Positions 24,731 to 34,386 of a stretch of 64,000 nt of DNA are shown here, piece after piece. Source of the DNA: a virus. The stretch covers positions 62,001-126,000 of IMG/VR virus record IMGVR_UViG_3300048065_001187. One strand, given 5' to 3'. Position 1 is the first letter of the stretch, and each line of letters starts with the position of its first letter. The notes beneath the pieces are model-generated. The model did not search any database. It was not told where the DNA came from and was given only the letters and a program-made list of their open reading frames with translations. The position numbers and the translations under genes were made by a program.

Positions 24731-27127
24731 ATGGATCTATCACCAAATTTTACTCCAAAAGCTCAGCAGATGATCTCACAAGCTAAGTCTTTTGCGACAT
24801 CCTTGAACGACGAAGAAGTAGAGCCTGCTCACTTACTATTGGTTATATTAAATTCAGGAGATGCTTTAGTTGATGATTTCCTTGCTAGCTTTGGGTTTAC
24901 TGCTGATGAAGTCAAGGCATTTGTCACTACTTTTTGTGGCTTAAAAAAGAATGAAGACAATGACGAGCAAGCTAAATTTTCAGAAGATTTTGCTATTGTT
25001 CTTTCTAAGGCTCATGAATTTTCTCAAGAAATCAATGATGACTATGTTGGTATAGAGCATTTCTTTTTTATATTTTTAAATTCTTTTGATGGAGCATTGC
25101 ATAGCTTTTTTAAAGCTTACGATGTTGATGTTCAAAATTTAGTTAAAACATTTATTCTTTTAATAAAAAGTAGCGATCTCAATTTCCCTCAGACGGCAGT
25201 TAGTAATAAAACAACTCGCCCGCATGTTGCTCCTCAAAACAACAAAGAAAGTACATTAGAATCTTTTTCAGTAAATTTAAACAGGCTTTCTACCGAAGGA
25301 AAGATAGGAAAAATTATAGGAAAAGATTATGAAATTGAAAGAGTGTGCGAAATTCTTTCAAGAAAAACCAAAAACAATGCTCTACTTATAGGGGATCCTG
25401 GCGTTGGTAAAACGGCTATAGTAGAAGGCTTAGCACACAAAATAGTATCAGGCAAAGTGCCTCCATATCTTTTAGATAAAGAAGTTTATGCTGTAGACTT
25501 AGCCTCAATGATTGCGGGCACAAAGTATAGAGGTCAATTTGAGCAGAGAATTAAATCTCTTCTCTCTGAGTGCAAAGACAAATCTAATGTTATTTTATTT
25601 ATTGATGAAACGCATACCATTGTTGGGGCAGGAGGAGCAGAAGGGGCAATGGATGCGGCTAACATATTAAAACCTGCGCTTGCAAGAGGAGAAGTCACAC
25701 TTATTGGAGCTACCACCTTCCCTGAGTTCAAAAAAAATATCGAAAAAGATGTTGCCTTGACTAGAAGATTTGAACCAATACATGTACAAGAGCCAAGTGT
25801 TGAAGAAACTTACTTGATATTAAAAGGATTAAAGAAGTCTTATGAAGAATTTCATGATGTAAAATATCCAGTAAAAGTACTAAACCAAATCGTCCAGCTT
25901 TGCGATCTATATCTTCCTAATAAAAAATTCCCAGATAAAGCTATTGATGTACTAGATGAAGTTGGCGCTAAAGTAAAGATCAGAAACTTGACGCCTCCGA
26001 AAGAAATTCTTAATCTAGAAGATAAAATCTATGGAGCGATTGACGCTGATCCTAAGAATAGTGCAATAGAAGAAGGGTTAATGAAGACATACGAAGACCT
26101 TTTGAATAATTGGAAGGCCGAACCTATTGAGCCTATCTCTTCTGATGATATTCTTTCTGTTATTTCTCAAAAAGCAAAAGTTCCTAAGGAAAATTTGGTG
26201 CATGAAAAAGATGATAGAACAAAGTCTATTCAAAAATCTCTTTCTAAATGCATAATCAATCAGCCAGACGCGGTTTCCTGCATGAGTAGATCTATACTTA
26301 GATCTAAAATAGGCTTAAAAGATAATAAAAAACCAATTGGTTCTTTCTTATTTTTAGGGGCCACGGGAGTTGGAAAAACTTGGAGTGCTAAGATGTTAGC
26401 TAAACATTACTTCGGCTCAGAAAAGAATATATTTCGTTTTGATATGTCAGAATATTCTGAAAAAGTATCCTCATCTAAATTAATCGGTGCATCACCAGGA
26501 TATGTTGGCTATGAAGAAGGCGGCCTGTTGATAGAGAACTTAAAAAAGAAGCCTCATTGTGTTCTTCTTTTTGATGAAATTGAAAAATCTCACCCAGAAG
26601 TTCAACAACTACTACTACAAGCTCTTGAAGAAGGAGAGATTGAAGATAACAGTGGTAATAAAGCCCACTTTAAAGATACCATAATTATCTTAACAAGTAA
26701 CATTGGGTCAGAGTTAACCACAAAATCTACCTTAGGCTTCGGACCTTCTGCAGAATCTAACACATCGAAGATACATGACGCCGCAAAGAAGATACTTAGC
26801 CCCGAATTAATAAATAGGCTAGATGAAATTGTAGTATTTAATCACTTGGAAGAAAAAGATTTACATAAAATATTTAAAAATCAAATAAGAAATCTACAAA
26901 CCAAGTTAAAATCAAAAAATATTAAAATAAATTATTCAGATGAAGTACTGGAGTTTATGTGTCACCAAGCTGCGTCCGAAAAAATGGGAGCAAGACCTCT
27001 AAAACGACTAATACAGCAGAATATAGAGGATCAAATTGTAGATTATTATTATAATAACGATATTATTTCCAGTGCTTTGTTTAATTTTACAGTCGTAGGA
27101 GAAGAAATTAGATACAATATATCATAA
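24731..27127 (+). CDS. clpC: ClpA/ClpC-type AAA+ unfoldase
   Basis: A roughly 798-residue Hsp100 protein. Residues 1-145 form the Clp N-domain (two repeats beginning TPKAQQMISQA and SEDFAIVLSKA). NBD1 has Walker A GDPGVGKT near 221-228 and FIDETH near 290; NBD2 has GATGVGKT near 543-550 and LLFDEIEKSHPEVQQ. The linker between them is short, as in ClpC rather than ClpB. A TLGFG tripeptide-like loop in NBD2 (after NIGSELTTKS) is in the place of the ClpP-docking loop, so it could feed a host ClpP; no ClpP gene is visible here. Start chosen by spacing to the promoter-like box. Confidence 0.9.
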   Translation: MDLSPNFTPKAQQMISQAKSFATSLNDEEVEPAHLLLVILNSGDALVDDFLASFGFTADEVKAFVTTFCGLKKNEDNDEQAKFSEDFAIVLSKAHEFSQEINDDYVGIEHFFFIFLNSFDGALHSFFKAYDVDVQNLVKTFILLIKSSDLNFPQTAVSNKTTRPHVAPQNNKESTLESFSVNLNRLSTEGKIGKIIGKDYEIERVCEILSRKTKNNALLIGDPGVGKTAIVEGLAHKIVSGKVPPYLLDKEVYAVDLASMIAGTKYRGQFEQRIKSLLSECKDKSNVILFIDETHTIVGAGGAEGAMDAANILKPALARGEVTLIGATTFPEFKKNIEKDVALTRRFEPIHVQEPSVEETYLILKGLKKSYEEFHDVKYPVKVLNQIVQLCDLYLPNKKFPDKAIDVLDEVGAKVKIRNLTPPKEILNLEDKIYGAIDADPKNSAIEEGLMKTYEDLLNNWKAEPIEPISSDDILSVISQKAKVPKENLVHEKDDRTKSIQKSLSKCIINQPDAVSCMSRSILRSKIGLKDNKKPIGSFLFLGATGVGKTWSAKMLAKHYFGSEKNIFRFDMSEYSEKVSSSKLIGASPGYVGYEEGGLLIENLKKKPHCVLLFDEIEKSHPEVQQLLLQALEEGEIEDNSGNKAHFKDTIIILTSNIGSELTTKSTLGFGPSAESNTSKIHDAAKKILSPELINRLDEIVVFNHLEEKDLHKIFKNQIRNLQTKLKSKNIKINYSDEVLEFMCHQAASEKMGARPLKRLIQQNIEDQIVDYYYNNDIISSALFNFTVVGEEIRYNIS

Positions 27128-27154
27128 TTTATTGTTCAAGTGAGCCATATTATA

Positions 27155-27163
27155 GTGTATAAT
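27155..27163 (+). promoter_or_regulatory. Class II promoter-like box (GTG-TATAAT)
   Basis: GTGTATAAT with a perfect -10 hexamer at 27158-27163 and the fibre gene ATG 7 bases later. AGTGTATAATACTTATTATG is nearly the same as the minus-strand sequence before the gene starting at 59424. The best -35 candidate (TTCAAG at 27135) is weak. Confidence 0.55.
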
Positions 27164-27170
27164 ACTTATT

Positions 27171-30100
27171 ATGGCTGACAAAAAAATTTCTGAATTTCCT
27201 ATATTTAGCGGCAAGCAAGACGACGATACATTTTACATTATAGCTAGTGGTGATGCCGAAAATAATAAGGCACAAAATTATAAAATTAGTTTTACAGGGC
27301 TTGCAGACGAAGTATTTAAGACTTACCCAGAATACATAAGTGGGGCAACAGGAGCTTTTGCTGAGTCATTAACAATCAGCGGGCTCCCAGTTCTTACTGG
27401 GTTTGATATTGATGGAGGTAGCTCGATTATTGCTGGCACTACAGAAGAAATATCATTTGGAGGAACAGATCCTAGTGATACTCGCGAAGTTTCTTTTCAG
27501 CAAGGTGGCGAAACCAAGCTAGCTATCAACGAAGATGGAGATGTTGAAATATCTCAATCTTTAAACATTACAGAGTCCGCTAATATTGCTGGAGGCTTAA
27601 CGGTCCAGGAAGGTTCAACTACGATTTTAAATGGTCCAACCAAGATTAATGATACATTAACAGTTGATGATGGAGTGTCAACGCTATTAGGGGGAGCTTT
27701 GACTGTCACTGATATAACCAGAATCGACGGTGCTACAACAATTAATAACACATTAACAGTTGAAGACGGATCAAGCACAACTCTTGGCGGCACACTTACA
27801 GTCAAAGATGGAGCAACTTTAAGTAAAACATTAAGCGTTGCTGATGCTACCACTCTTAAGAGCACTTTGACGGTTGAGGACGGAAACAAAACAACCCTTG
27901 GCGGTGAGCTTACTGTTAAAGAAAAAGGTAGTTTTGCGAAGAATGTTAGTGTTGGCACAGATTTATCTGTTGGCGGAGAATTGACGGTTGGCGGCACAAC
28001 CTTAACGAATCTTTTAGCAGGGGTCAGCATTGATTCGCTGGAAGATATAGAAGATGTTACTCTCACAAGCATAGCTGATGGTGATATTTTGAAATGGGAT
28101 GGCTCTAAATGGGTAAATGTAGATGCTCTTGGAGATATTACCACGGCTCTTGCTGGGAAAGCTAACTCAAGCCATGCATTATCTTCTCATTCGGATGTTA
28201 GCACAACAAGTGCTTCTAGTGGTCAAGTTTTAAAATGGAATGGCAGCGAATGGGCTCCTGCTGCTGATGATGCTGGTTTATCTTCGGTAGAGTGGAGTCA
28301 AGTCAGCAACAAGCCTGCCACTTTTGATCCAGTAAGCCATACTCATGCGATATCTGACATTACGAATCTAAGCACTCAATTGGATTCTAAAGCTAGCTCA
28401 AGCCATACTCATGCGATATCTGAGATTACGGATCTAAGCACTCAATTGGATTCTAAAGCTAGCTCAAGCCATACTCATGCGATATCTGAGATTACGGATC
28501 TAAGCACTCAATTGGCCGCTAAAGCTAACTCAAGCCATACTCATTCTTGGGGCGATATTTCAGGTGGAGATTTCAATTCTTTAAGCAATTTTAATACAAC
28601 TATAAAATTTGATATCTCTGATTATCTTGCGGTTTCTGATTCGGGCGGAAACAATGTAAGAAAAATTACCGTAGAAGATTTGATACAGCTCCACAATGCT
28701 GAAAAAACTAAAGAGCAGCTTGATGCCAGTGATACTGATGAGCAAACCCTACTTGATCCTACTGAAGCTATTGAAGTCGACCCTGATGAAGGAGGAGGGG
28801 TACAGGTAGAATTTGATGCTGTAGAAGGTCGATGTGTTTTAGCAAATGATCCACCCCTTACATTAAGTAATTTCAAACAATTAATCGATCCATTTGGTGG
28901 GTTAAAATTGAATCCTACATATGGCACACCTGATGGAAATGGTTGCAGATCCTATAGTTATACTATCGCTGTTGATGATAGTGGTTCGGCGGCAACAGAA
29001 TATACTTTACTTTTAGGTAAGCATGATGATATAGATATCAAAGGATCATCGACACCTGTTAGTGTTCGTGGCCATGCTTTGCATGGAAGAGATCCTAGTG
29101 ATAATGATGGAGGATTTGGTACTGAAGGAAAAGTCTTTGATGCCAGTGCCACTGATACTTCATTTGTTACTAATCTTGTGTCTGCTGAGAATGATATCTA
29201 CAAAGATAGACCTTTAGAAATCAATGGGCAAGTACGTACTATATCTTCTTACAATGGAACCACAAAAGTCGTAACATTAAGCAGTGCATTAACTAGTGCT
29301 CCATCAAATGATACTGCTTTTACGATAAAAAATACAATGAGTTATCATGGATTACTAGATCCTAATGTTAACACCAACTTTATCTTTATGGGTTATAAGC
29401 CGCAAAATGATACCGGCCTTGGCACAGCCATTACTAGTTTTGATGACAATAGTTGGAAGCCTAGCGGTACTCAGACAAATGTGTATGTTGACAATGGATA
29501 TGTTGAACGAGACACAATCAAGGCTAAAGAGTTTTTTGAATATAGCCCAACACCCGTAAAAAGAAGGTCGGATGACGGAGAGTTTGCTCCGTGGATGGTT
29601 GCTCAAGCACACAATAGCTCAACAGCTTACAAAAGATTAAGTTTAGTGACTAGTGGTGGAGTATGGTATCTAGCAACTAGATATGTTCCTGCGAATACAT
29701 CTATTTCAAATACAATTTATTGGCAGGTAAGAGATGGAAATAGGCCTTGGGATTTTAATAGAATAGTAAAACATAATGGCAATTATTATATTGCAAAAAA
29801 TCCAGGCGGTGCAGGAACTGATCATACAAATACTACTGATTGGCATCAATTGACTACAGATCAATTAAACAATCCAGTATTAGATGTGCCTTGTAACAAT
29901 AGGGCTGAAGCTGTTTTTTATAATAGACATAACAGTGGTTTTGCTTTTAAATCCAGCCCAGACTCTAATGTTGTCGCTCAACCTTTTATTAGCTGGCAAG
30001 GTATTCGTACCTATATCAATGTTTTTCTTTCGAATGCCAGTAAAATAACGGTACTCGTACGAGACCCTAACTTACCAACTGATCATTATGCCGATTATAG

Positions 30101-31484
30101 TTATGTGGATCAAAAAAACGGCGGAGGGTCGTTGATGATCCATGGTGGTGTTTATATTGGAAATCCTCAATGTATTTTTTCTTTTTGTAGTCCAATTATT
30201 AAAAAACCAAGAAAATATAAAATAGATCTTTCTGCACAAACATCAACAGGCATACAAACACCGGGATTTAGCCGTGGTAATATGCATATTTTTCTTTGGT
30301 TTACAGGACCAGGTCATTCACATACTACATTGTCGAATATATATTTTAAGATTTACGGCCAAAATGAGGGTGCAAGTGATGGACATGGTTCTTTTAATTT
30401 TATGCGTGTTGATACTGGTACATCAGGTGATATTTCTGGAGTGACTTATGATTTAACCGAGGCTGCAACTTCTGCATCTAATTATTTTACAGCTATTACT
30501 CTTTATGGCGGCACTACAGGCATGTGGAATTTGAACAACAGTAGTGCATACACTGCATACAGAACACTTGGCCCTGACGGCACATTTTCATGGCAAAAAA
30601 CCATGACCTTTGATACAGCTGCAGGAGCGGATGCAGGAACCACATCATCTTATGCCTTGGCGGAACTAGAAGGCGCTTGCGGATTTAGTTCAGAAGTTCA
30701 TGGCAATCAATATATTAGATTTAGATTTCTGGAGCTAACCAATGGGTGTGAAGGATTCAGGATTTTTCACTGGAACACTGCGAATTATTCGCACTTTACA
30801 TCTAATGGTTTTAGATTTTCTCCGATAACCGCTAATTCAAGCACTCGATTGTTTGGAGACTTTGGTTCTTACGTATTTGCTGTTAATGCCAGCAATGGTA
30901 CAACTCTATATCATGCCACCCCAGCGGCGGTTTTATCTAGTACAACTCAAGCATTAGATGAAATAGGAGATGGTAGCCAATATTTTATATGGCTTGCGGC
31001 AAATAAAACTTGGGCATATCTGCCAGTGATGGATGGACCTAATACTTCTGCAAATTATTATAATAATAATATGGGTGAAATGTCGGGAACAAGTAAAGCT
31101 TATTGGCCATCTGCCCCTACACGCACAGGTACCAGTTATGCGGCATTTACAACAGATGTTACTTTATATAAAGATTCAGCCACCACAACAAGCACTACCT
31201 TAACTACTTATTTCACGGGTGCGCCAATGTTAACTAACCAAACATTAATAAATATAGGCGCCAAGGCTTTTGCTATAGGCAACGACGGATTGTTCCTGGG
31301 TGATGCAGGAGGTGCTGCTGCTGGCAACATAACTAATGTGGTTAGCGGAACCTCAATAGTACCAACCGTAAGCAGTAACTTTCTTGATAATTCAGCAATT
31401 GTAGCTCAATCTTTATCTGATAACATAGTGATTGCAACAACTAATGTAACCGCATTGTCAAGTAAATCTTATACTGTATCTTAA
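27171..31484 (+). CDS. Very large tail-fibre-like virion protein
   Basis: A 1437-residue secretion-signal-free protein. It starts KKISEFPIFSGKQDDDTFYIIASG, a pattern found at the N-terminus of fibre proteins of marine T4-like phages. Residues about 150-280 are a beta-repeat (LTVEDGSSTTLGG, LTVKDGATLSK and variants); residues about 385-460 hold three 22-residue repeats (see repeat entry). Two later stretches (WMVAQAHNSSTAYKRLSLV, WDFNRIVKHNGNYYIAK) resemble CBM5/12-type sugar-binding units. Thr, Ser, Asn and Gly are strongly enriched. It likely binds the host surface; no enzyme motif is seen. First gene of a seven-gene virion cluster. Confidence 0.75.
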   Translation: MADKKISEFPIFSGKQDDDTFYIIASGDAENNKAQNYKISFTGLADEVFKTYPEYISGATGAFAESLTISGLPVLTGFDIDGGSSIIAGTTEEISFGGTDPSDTREVSFQQGGETKLAINEDGDVEISQSLNITESANIAGGLTVQEGSTTILNGPTKINDTLTVDDGVSTLLGGALTVTDITRIDGATTINNTLTVEDGSSTTLGGTLTVKDGATLSKTLSVADATTLKSTLTVEDGNKTTLGGELTVKEKGSFAKNVSVGTDLSVGGELTVGGTTLTNLLAGVSIDSLEDIEDVTLTSIADGDILKWDGSKWVNVDALGDITTALAGKANSSHALSSHSDVSTTSASSGQVLKWNGSEWAPAADDAGLSSVEWSQVSNKPATFDPVSHTHAISDITNLSTQLDSKASSSHTHAISEITDLSTQLDSKASSSHTHAISEITDLSTQLAAKANSSHTHSWGDISGGDFNSLSNFNTTIKFDISDYLAVSDSGGNNVRKITVEDLIQLHNAEKTKEQLDASDTDEQTLLDPTEAIEVDPDEGGGVQVEFDAVEGRCVLANDPPLTLSNFKQLIDPFGGLKLNPTYGTPDGNGCRSYSYTIAVDDSGSAATEYTLLLGKHDDIDIKGSSTPVSVRGHALHGRDPSDNDGGFGTEGKVFDASATDTSFVTNLVSAENDIYKDRPLEINGQVRTISSYNGTTKVVTLSSALTSAPSNDTAFTIKNTMSYHGLLDPNVNTNFIFMGYKPQNDTGLGTAITSFDDNSWKPSGTQTNVYVDNGYVERDTIKAKEFFEYSPTPVKRRSDDGEFAPWMVAQAHNSSTAYKRLSLVTSGGVWYLATRYVPANTSISNTIYWQVRDGNRPWDFNRIVKHNGNYYIAKNPGGAGTDHTNTTDWHQLTTDQLNNPVLDVPCNNRAEAVFYNRHNSGFAFKSSPDSNVVAQPFISWQGIRTYINVFLSNASKITVLVRDPNLPTDHYADYSYVDQKNGGGSLMIHGGVYIGNPQCIFSFCSPIIKKPRKYKIDLSAQTSTGIQTPGFSRGNMHIFLWFTGPGHSHTTLSNIYFKIYGQNEGASDGHGSFNFMRVDTGTSGDISGVTYDLTEAATSASNYFTAITLYGGTTGMWNLNNSSAYTAYRTLGPDGTFSWQKTMTFDTAAGADAGTTSSYALAELEGACGFSSEVHGNQYIRFRFLELTNGCEGFRIFHWNTANYSHFTSNGFRFSPITANSSTRLFGDFGSYVFAVNASNGTTLYHATPAAVLSSTTQALDEIGDGSQYFIWLAANKTWAYLPVMDGPNTSANYYNNNMGEMSGTSKAYWPSAPTRTGTSYAAFTTDVTLYKDSATTTSTTLTTYFTGAPMLTNQTLINIGAKAFAIGNDGLFLGDAGGAAAGNITNVVSGTSIVPTVSSNFLDNSAIVAQSLSDNIVIATTNVTALSSKSYTVS
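28335..28532 (+). repeat. Three tandem 66-bp direct repeats inside fibre gene
   Basis: Units begin at 28335, 28401 and 28467, with a partial fourth at 28533. Each starts AGCCATACTCATGCGATATC and encodes 22 residues (SHTHAISEITDLSTQLDSKAS-type). Units two and three are almost identical at the DNA level, which points to recent duplication. The frame is kept, so the protein gains or loses whole shaft units. Confidence 0.9.
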
Positions 31485-31487
31485 TTT

Positions 31488-34385
31488 ATGCCTAATAATA
31501 GAAAAATTACAGATCTTCCTAGTATTGTACCTAGGTCAGATTTAAAGTTTGTAGTCGCCACCGATGCAAACAATTTTTCTGTTTCTCTGGGCGACATTAG
31601 CACAAATATTACTGAGCAGCTTCCCGCTGATTTGATCGGACAAGATGATCTTATTGCAAGTGGTAATTTTTTACATAATTATATAGATGATATCAATGAC
31701 GCATTGGTCGCGGCTGATAATCTTTTAAATTTAGATTTAGATTCTTTAAGCGGGGCATTAAATACCACCGAGTCTGAACTGCAAGACAAGATTGATATTG
31801 TATCAGGCGACTTATTTACTACTGGTCAGTATTTGTATACTGCTATTGAGACGGTTAGTGGAGATTTGCTTGCTAGCGGTACATTGATCAATCAAGGTTT
31901 TGATTCCGTTTATCAAAATATTGCATCTACTGGGGCCAGCCTCTCTGGAAGTCTTTCTGCTACCGGAGAGGCATTGAAATCGCAACTCGATCTAGTTGTT
32001 GACGAACAGGGAAATCTAAATAATCAATTATTTGATTCGTTTAATTCTCAATTTGGTGGAACATATATATATTTTTCTGATTTAGAAAATAAACTTGGGC
32101 CAACAATAAAAACTTTTTACGAGACCCCTACTCAAGATATATTTTTATCAGGTGTTACAGTTGATTCCGCTCGTCGCTGCAAGGCTTATCTTCGTTGGGA
32201 TGGCCCAGCAAACGAGTACATGGGGACAGGATACATCAATGGCCAACAGATACCTTTTCAAAATATACGTGAATTAGGCACACAAACTCGTCGCTTTGAA
32301 GGTTTTATAGATAATTTAGATTTGCGGGGCAAGACAGAAATTACTGGTGCAGTTAATAACATAACAGGCTATATCAGCTTAAGAGAATTAGGTACTGGTC
32401 CTAGTGCTACATCCGTAGAAATAAATGATATTTTTTCAGCCACACCAAAAGCTGGTACAGAGTTAGGAAATGATGCATTAAAAGAAGGTGATGTTATTGA
32501 TATACAAGTAACATATCCTAGTGGGCTTTTTGATAGCCACGATACTTCTGTTAGTGGCATTCAGGTTATGAATGAAGGTATATCAGATGGTACAAGTTTC
32601 GTGGCATATACTCCTGCAGTCTTAGGAGATGGTTCGCGTTTGTATACAGTGCCAGTAACTATTTCTAACCGAGATGGGATTGATCAAAATGTTAGTGTCA
32701 GAGCATTAAATAATTTTGGCTCAACGGGAATCATAAATGCATCTTCCAATGTTATTCCTTTGGATCAAACATATCCTGTTATCACAGCCGCTGATCCTTT
32801 ATCTTATAATGGAAGGTCTGATGGATTGAGGCAAGGAGAGTCTACCACATTTACTAATAATATTTCTGATTTTGATGAGTTTGCTGATACTGTTAGTTAT
32901 ACTCCGATATTAACTGATGGATGCTTAGTGGACATCAACAACCCTGACACTTTTGAGGCGACTAAAACTGTATCTTATGTACAGGGAACATTTACTGACT
33001 CAGATAATGTTGAAATTTATGCGGTGCGTAGTTCTAATGGTGCAAATGACACTGAATATGTTTCCGTAAAAGTAGCGAACGGTATGAGCGTTGAATCCTC
33101 AGAAATTATCACTCCAGCTATATCCACAAATTCTCCAAATTTAATTGGTACTACTGATTTAAAAGGTGGAGACACTGTTAACGTTGAAGTAGAAATTGAT
33201 GTTAAAGATGTTGCTGCTAACACTATACAGATAAAGGTATTAAATTCTGGTATTTCGGATGGTAGTCAAACTTCTTTTTCTAGTTATAGTTTTGTTTCGG
33301 TAGCTGGAAATGTCTATAAATATACGATCCCAGTAAAAGTAACAAGTAGTAACTCAAGAAACGGCAATCAATCAGTTATTATTCAGGCAAGAAATAGCTT
33401 TGGAGTTTTAAGTGCTGAATACACATCCGACAATACTGCCTCAGTTGACAATGTCGGGCCATCTATTTCATTCAACAGCATTACTTATCCAGCTAATCAG
33501 CAAGCAATTAAGTCTGGCGAATCGGTGACAGTTGCTCACAGTATTTCAAATTATGATTCTGTCGCTTATGATAGCCCAAATGGGCAATTAACTATTGCTA
33601 ATACTTCTGCGTTCGAATCCAATAAAGTTTGTGATTACAACTTAGGAGGGTACAACATATCGAGTGCCAACTTTAGAGCGACTGCCACAAAAACCACAAA
33701 TGGAATAGTAGAATCTAATACTGAGGTTGTCTTTATTGCTAATACACCAATGACCTTAACAATCAGCGGCTTAGCATCCAAGTTAATTAGCTCTAATAGC
33801 GGGCAAAATTACAACTTTTCTTTAAATTCTAATCAAAAATACAATGCTTTCCCAACACTCAGTGTTGACTCTAGCCAAACAACTCCATCCTCACTGACAC
33901 ATACAAGTCAAAGCACCAATGGAACCAATTCTTTTCGGATTAATGTTAATGACTCACACACCAAAGGAATATTTAATTGGCAGGTTTCTGCATTTAATTT
34001 AGCGGGCATTGAAACAACCACGGTTAGTCCATCAACATATAATATTGAAGGATTTAACTCAAGGGATATATTTGCTAGCCCCCAATCTTTATCTGCTGGG
34101 CTTGCTTCTATCGGTACATCAGTTACTAATCCAAATAATGTTGATCTAGAAAATACTAGTGAGGGTGGCACTGGTCCAAATGGTGGCACAATTTATACAT
34201 ACAAATCTATAGCAAATGGAACGCAATTAGATTTTACTTTTGATTTTAATAATGAATTTACCGTTTGCGATTCTTCTGGCGTGACAGATAGCAATGGCGA
34301 TCATATATTTAATCTAGACGCACTCTCGAGAGCTGCTAATACAGATGTTAATAACCCTGCAAAATATATAGTTAGCGAGGATTGA
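31488..34385 (+). CDS. Large virion protein with Ig-like repeats
   Basis: A 965-residue protein starting NNRKITDLPSIVPRSDLKFVVATDANN, the same head style as the fibre gene before it. Residues 60-170 are helical and rich in SGDL and TG steps (coiled-coil shaft). From about 270 on, repeated beta domains occur, each with IxVKVLNSGISDGS-like or SVRALNNFG-like segments and ending in INASSNVIPLDQTYPVI-like linkers, suggesting several Ig-like folds. No catalytic motif. The ATG is 3 bases after the previous stop. Probably part of a tail-fibre or adhesin complex. Confidence 0.65.
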   Translation: MPNNRKITDLPSIVPRSDLKFVVATDANNFSVSLGDISTNITEQLPADLIGQDDLIASGNFLHNYIDDINDALVAADNLLNLDLDSLSGALNTTESELQDKIDIVSGDLFTTGQYLYTAIETVSGDLLASGTLINQGFDSVYQNIASTGASLSGSLSATGEALKSQLDLVVDEQGNLNNQLFDSFNSQFGGTYIYFSDLENKLGPTIKTFYETPTQDIFLSGVTVDSARRCKAYLRWDGPANEYMGTGYINGQQIPFQNIRELGTQTRRFEGFIDNLDLRGKTEITGAVNNITGYISLRELGTGPSATSVEINDIFSATPKAGTELGNDALKEGDVIDIQVTYPSGLFDSHDTSVSGIQVMNEGISDGTSFVAYTPAVLGDGSRLYTVPVTISNRDGIDQNVSVRALNNFGSTGIINASSNVIPLDQTYPVITAADPLSYNGRSDGLRQGESTTFTNNISDFDEFADTVSYTPILTDGCLVDINNPDTFEATKTVSYVQGTFTDSDNVEIYAVRSSNGANDTEYVSVKVANGMSVESSEIITPAISTNSPNLIGTTDLKGGDTVNVEVEIDVKDVAANTIQIKVLNSGISDGSQTSFSSYSFVSVAGNVYKYTIPVKVTSSNSRNGNQSVIIQARNSFGVLSAEYTSDNTASVDNVGPSISFNSITYPANQQAIKSGESVTVAHSISNYDSVAYDSPNGQLTIANTSAFESNKVCDYNLGGYNISSANFRATATKTTNGIVESNTEVVFIANTPMTLTISGLASKLISSNSGQNYNFSLNSNQKYNAFPTLSVDSSQTTPSSLTHTSQSTNGTNSFRINVNDSHTKGIFNWQVSAFNLAGIETTTVSPSTYNIEGFNSRDIFASPQSLSAGLASIGTSVTNPNNVDLENTSEGGTGPNGGTIYTYKSIANGTQLDFTFDFNNEFTVCDSSGVTDSNGDHIFNLDALSRAANTDVNNPAKYIVSED

Positions 34386-34386
34386 T

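Noticed and set aside
27554-28144. Long open frame on the minus strand inside the first fibre gene
   Set aside because: Low-complexity product rich in Val, Ser and Pro, mirrored from the repeated beta units on the + strand; no start signals.
28335-28532. Tandem repeats as a CRISPR array
   Set aside because: Repeats are contiguous without spacers and remain in frame within a fibre gene; no cas genes nearby.
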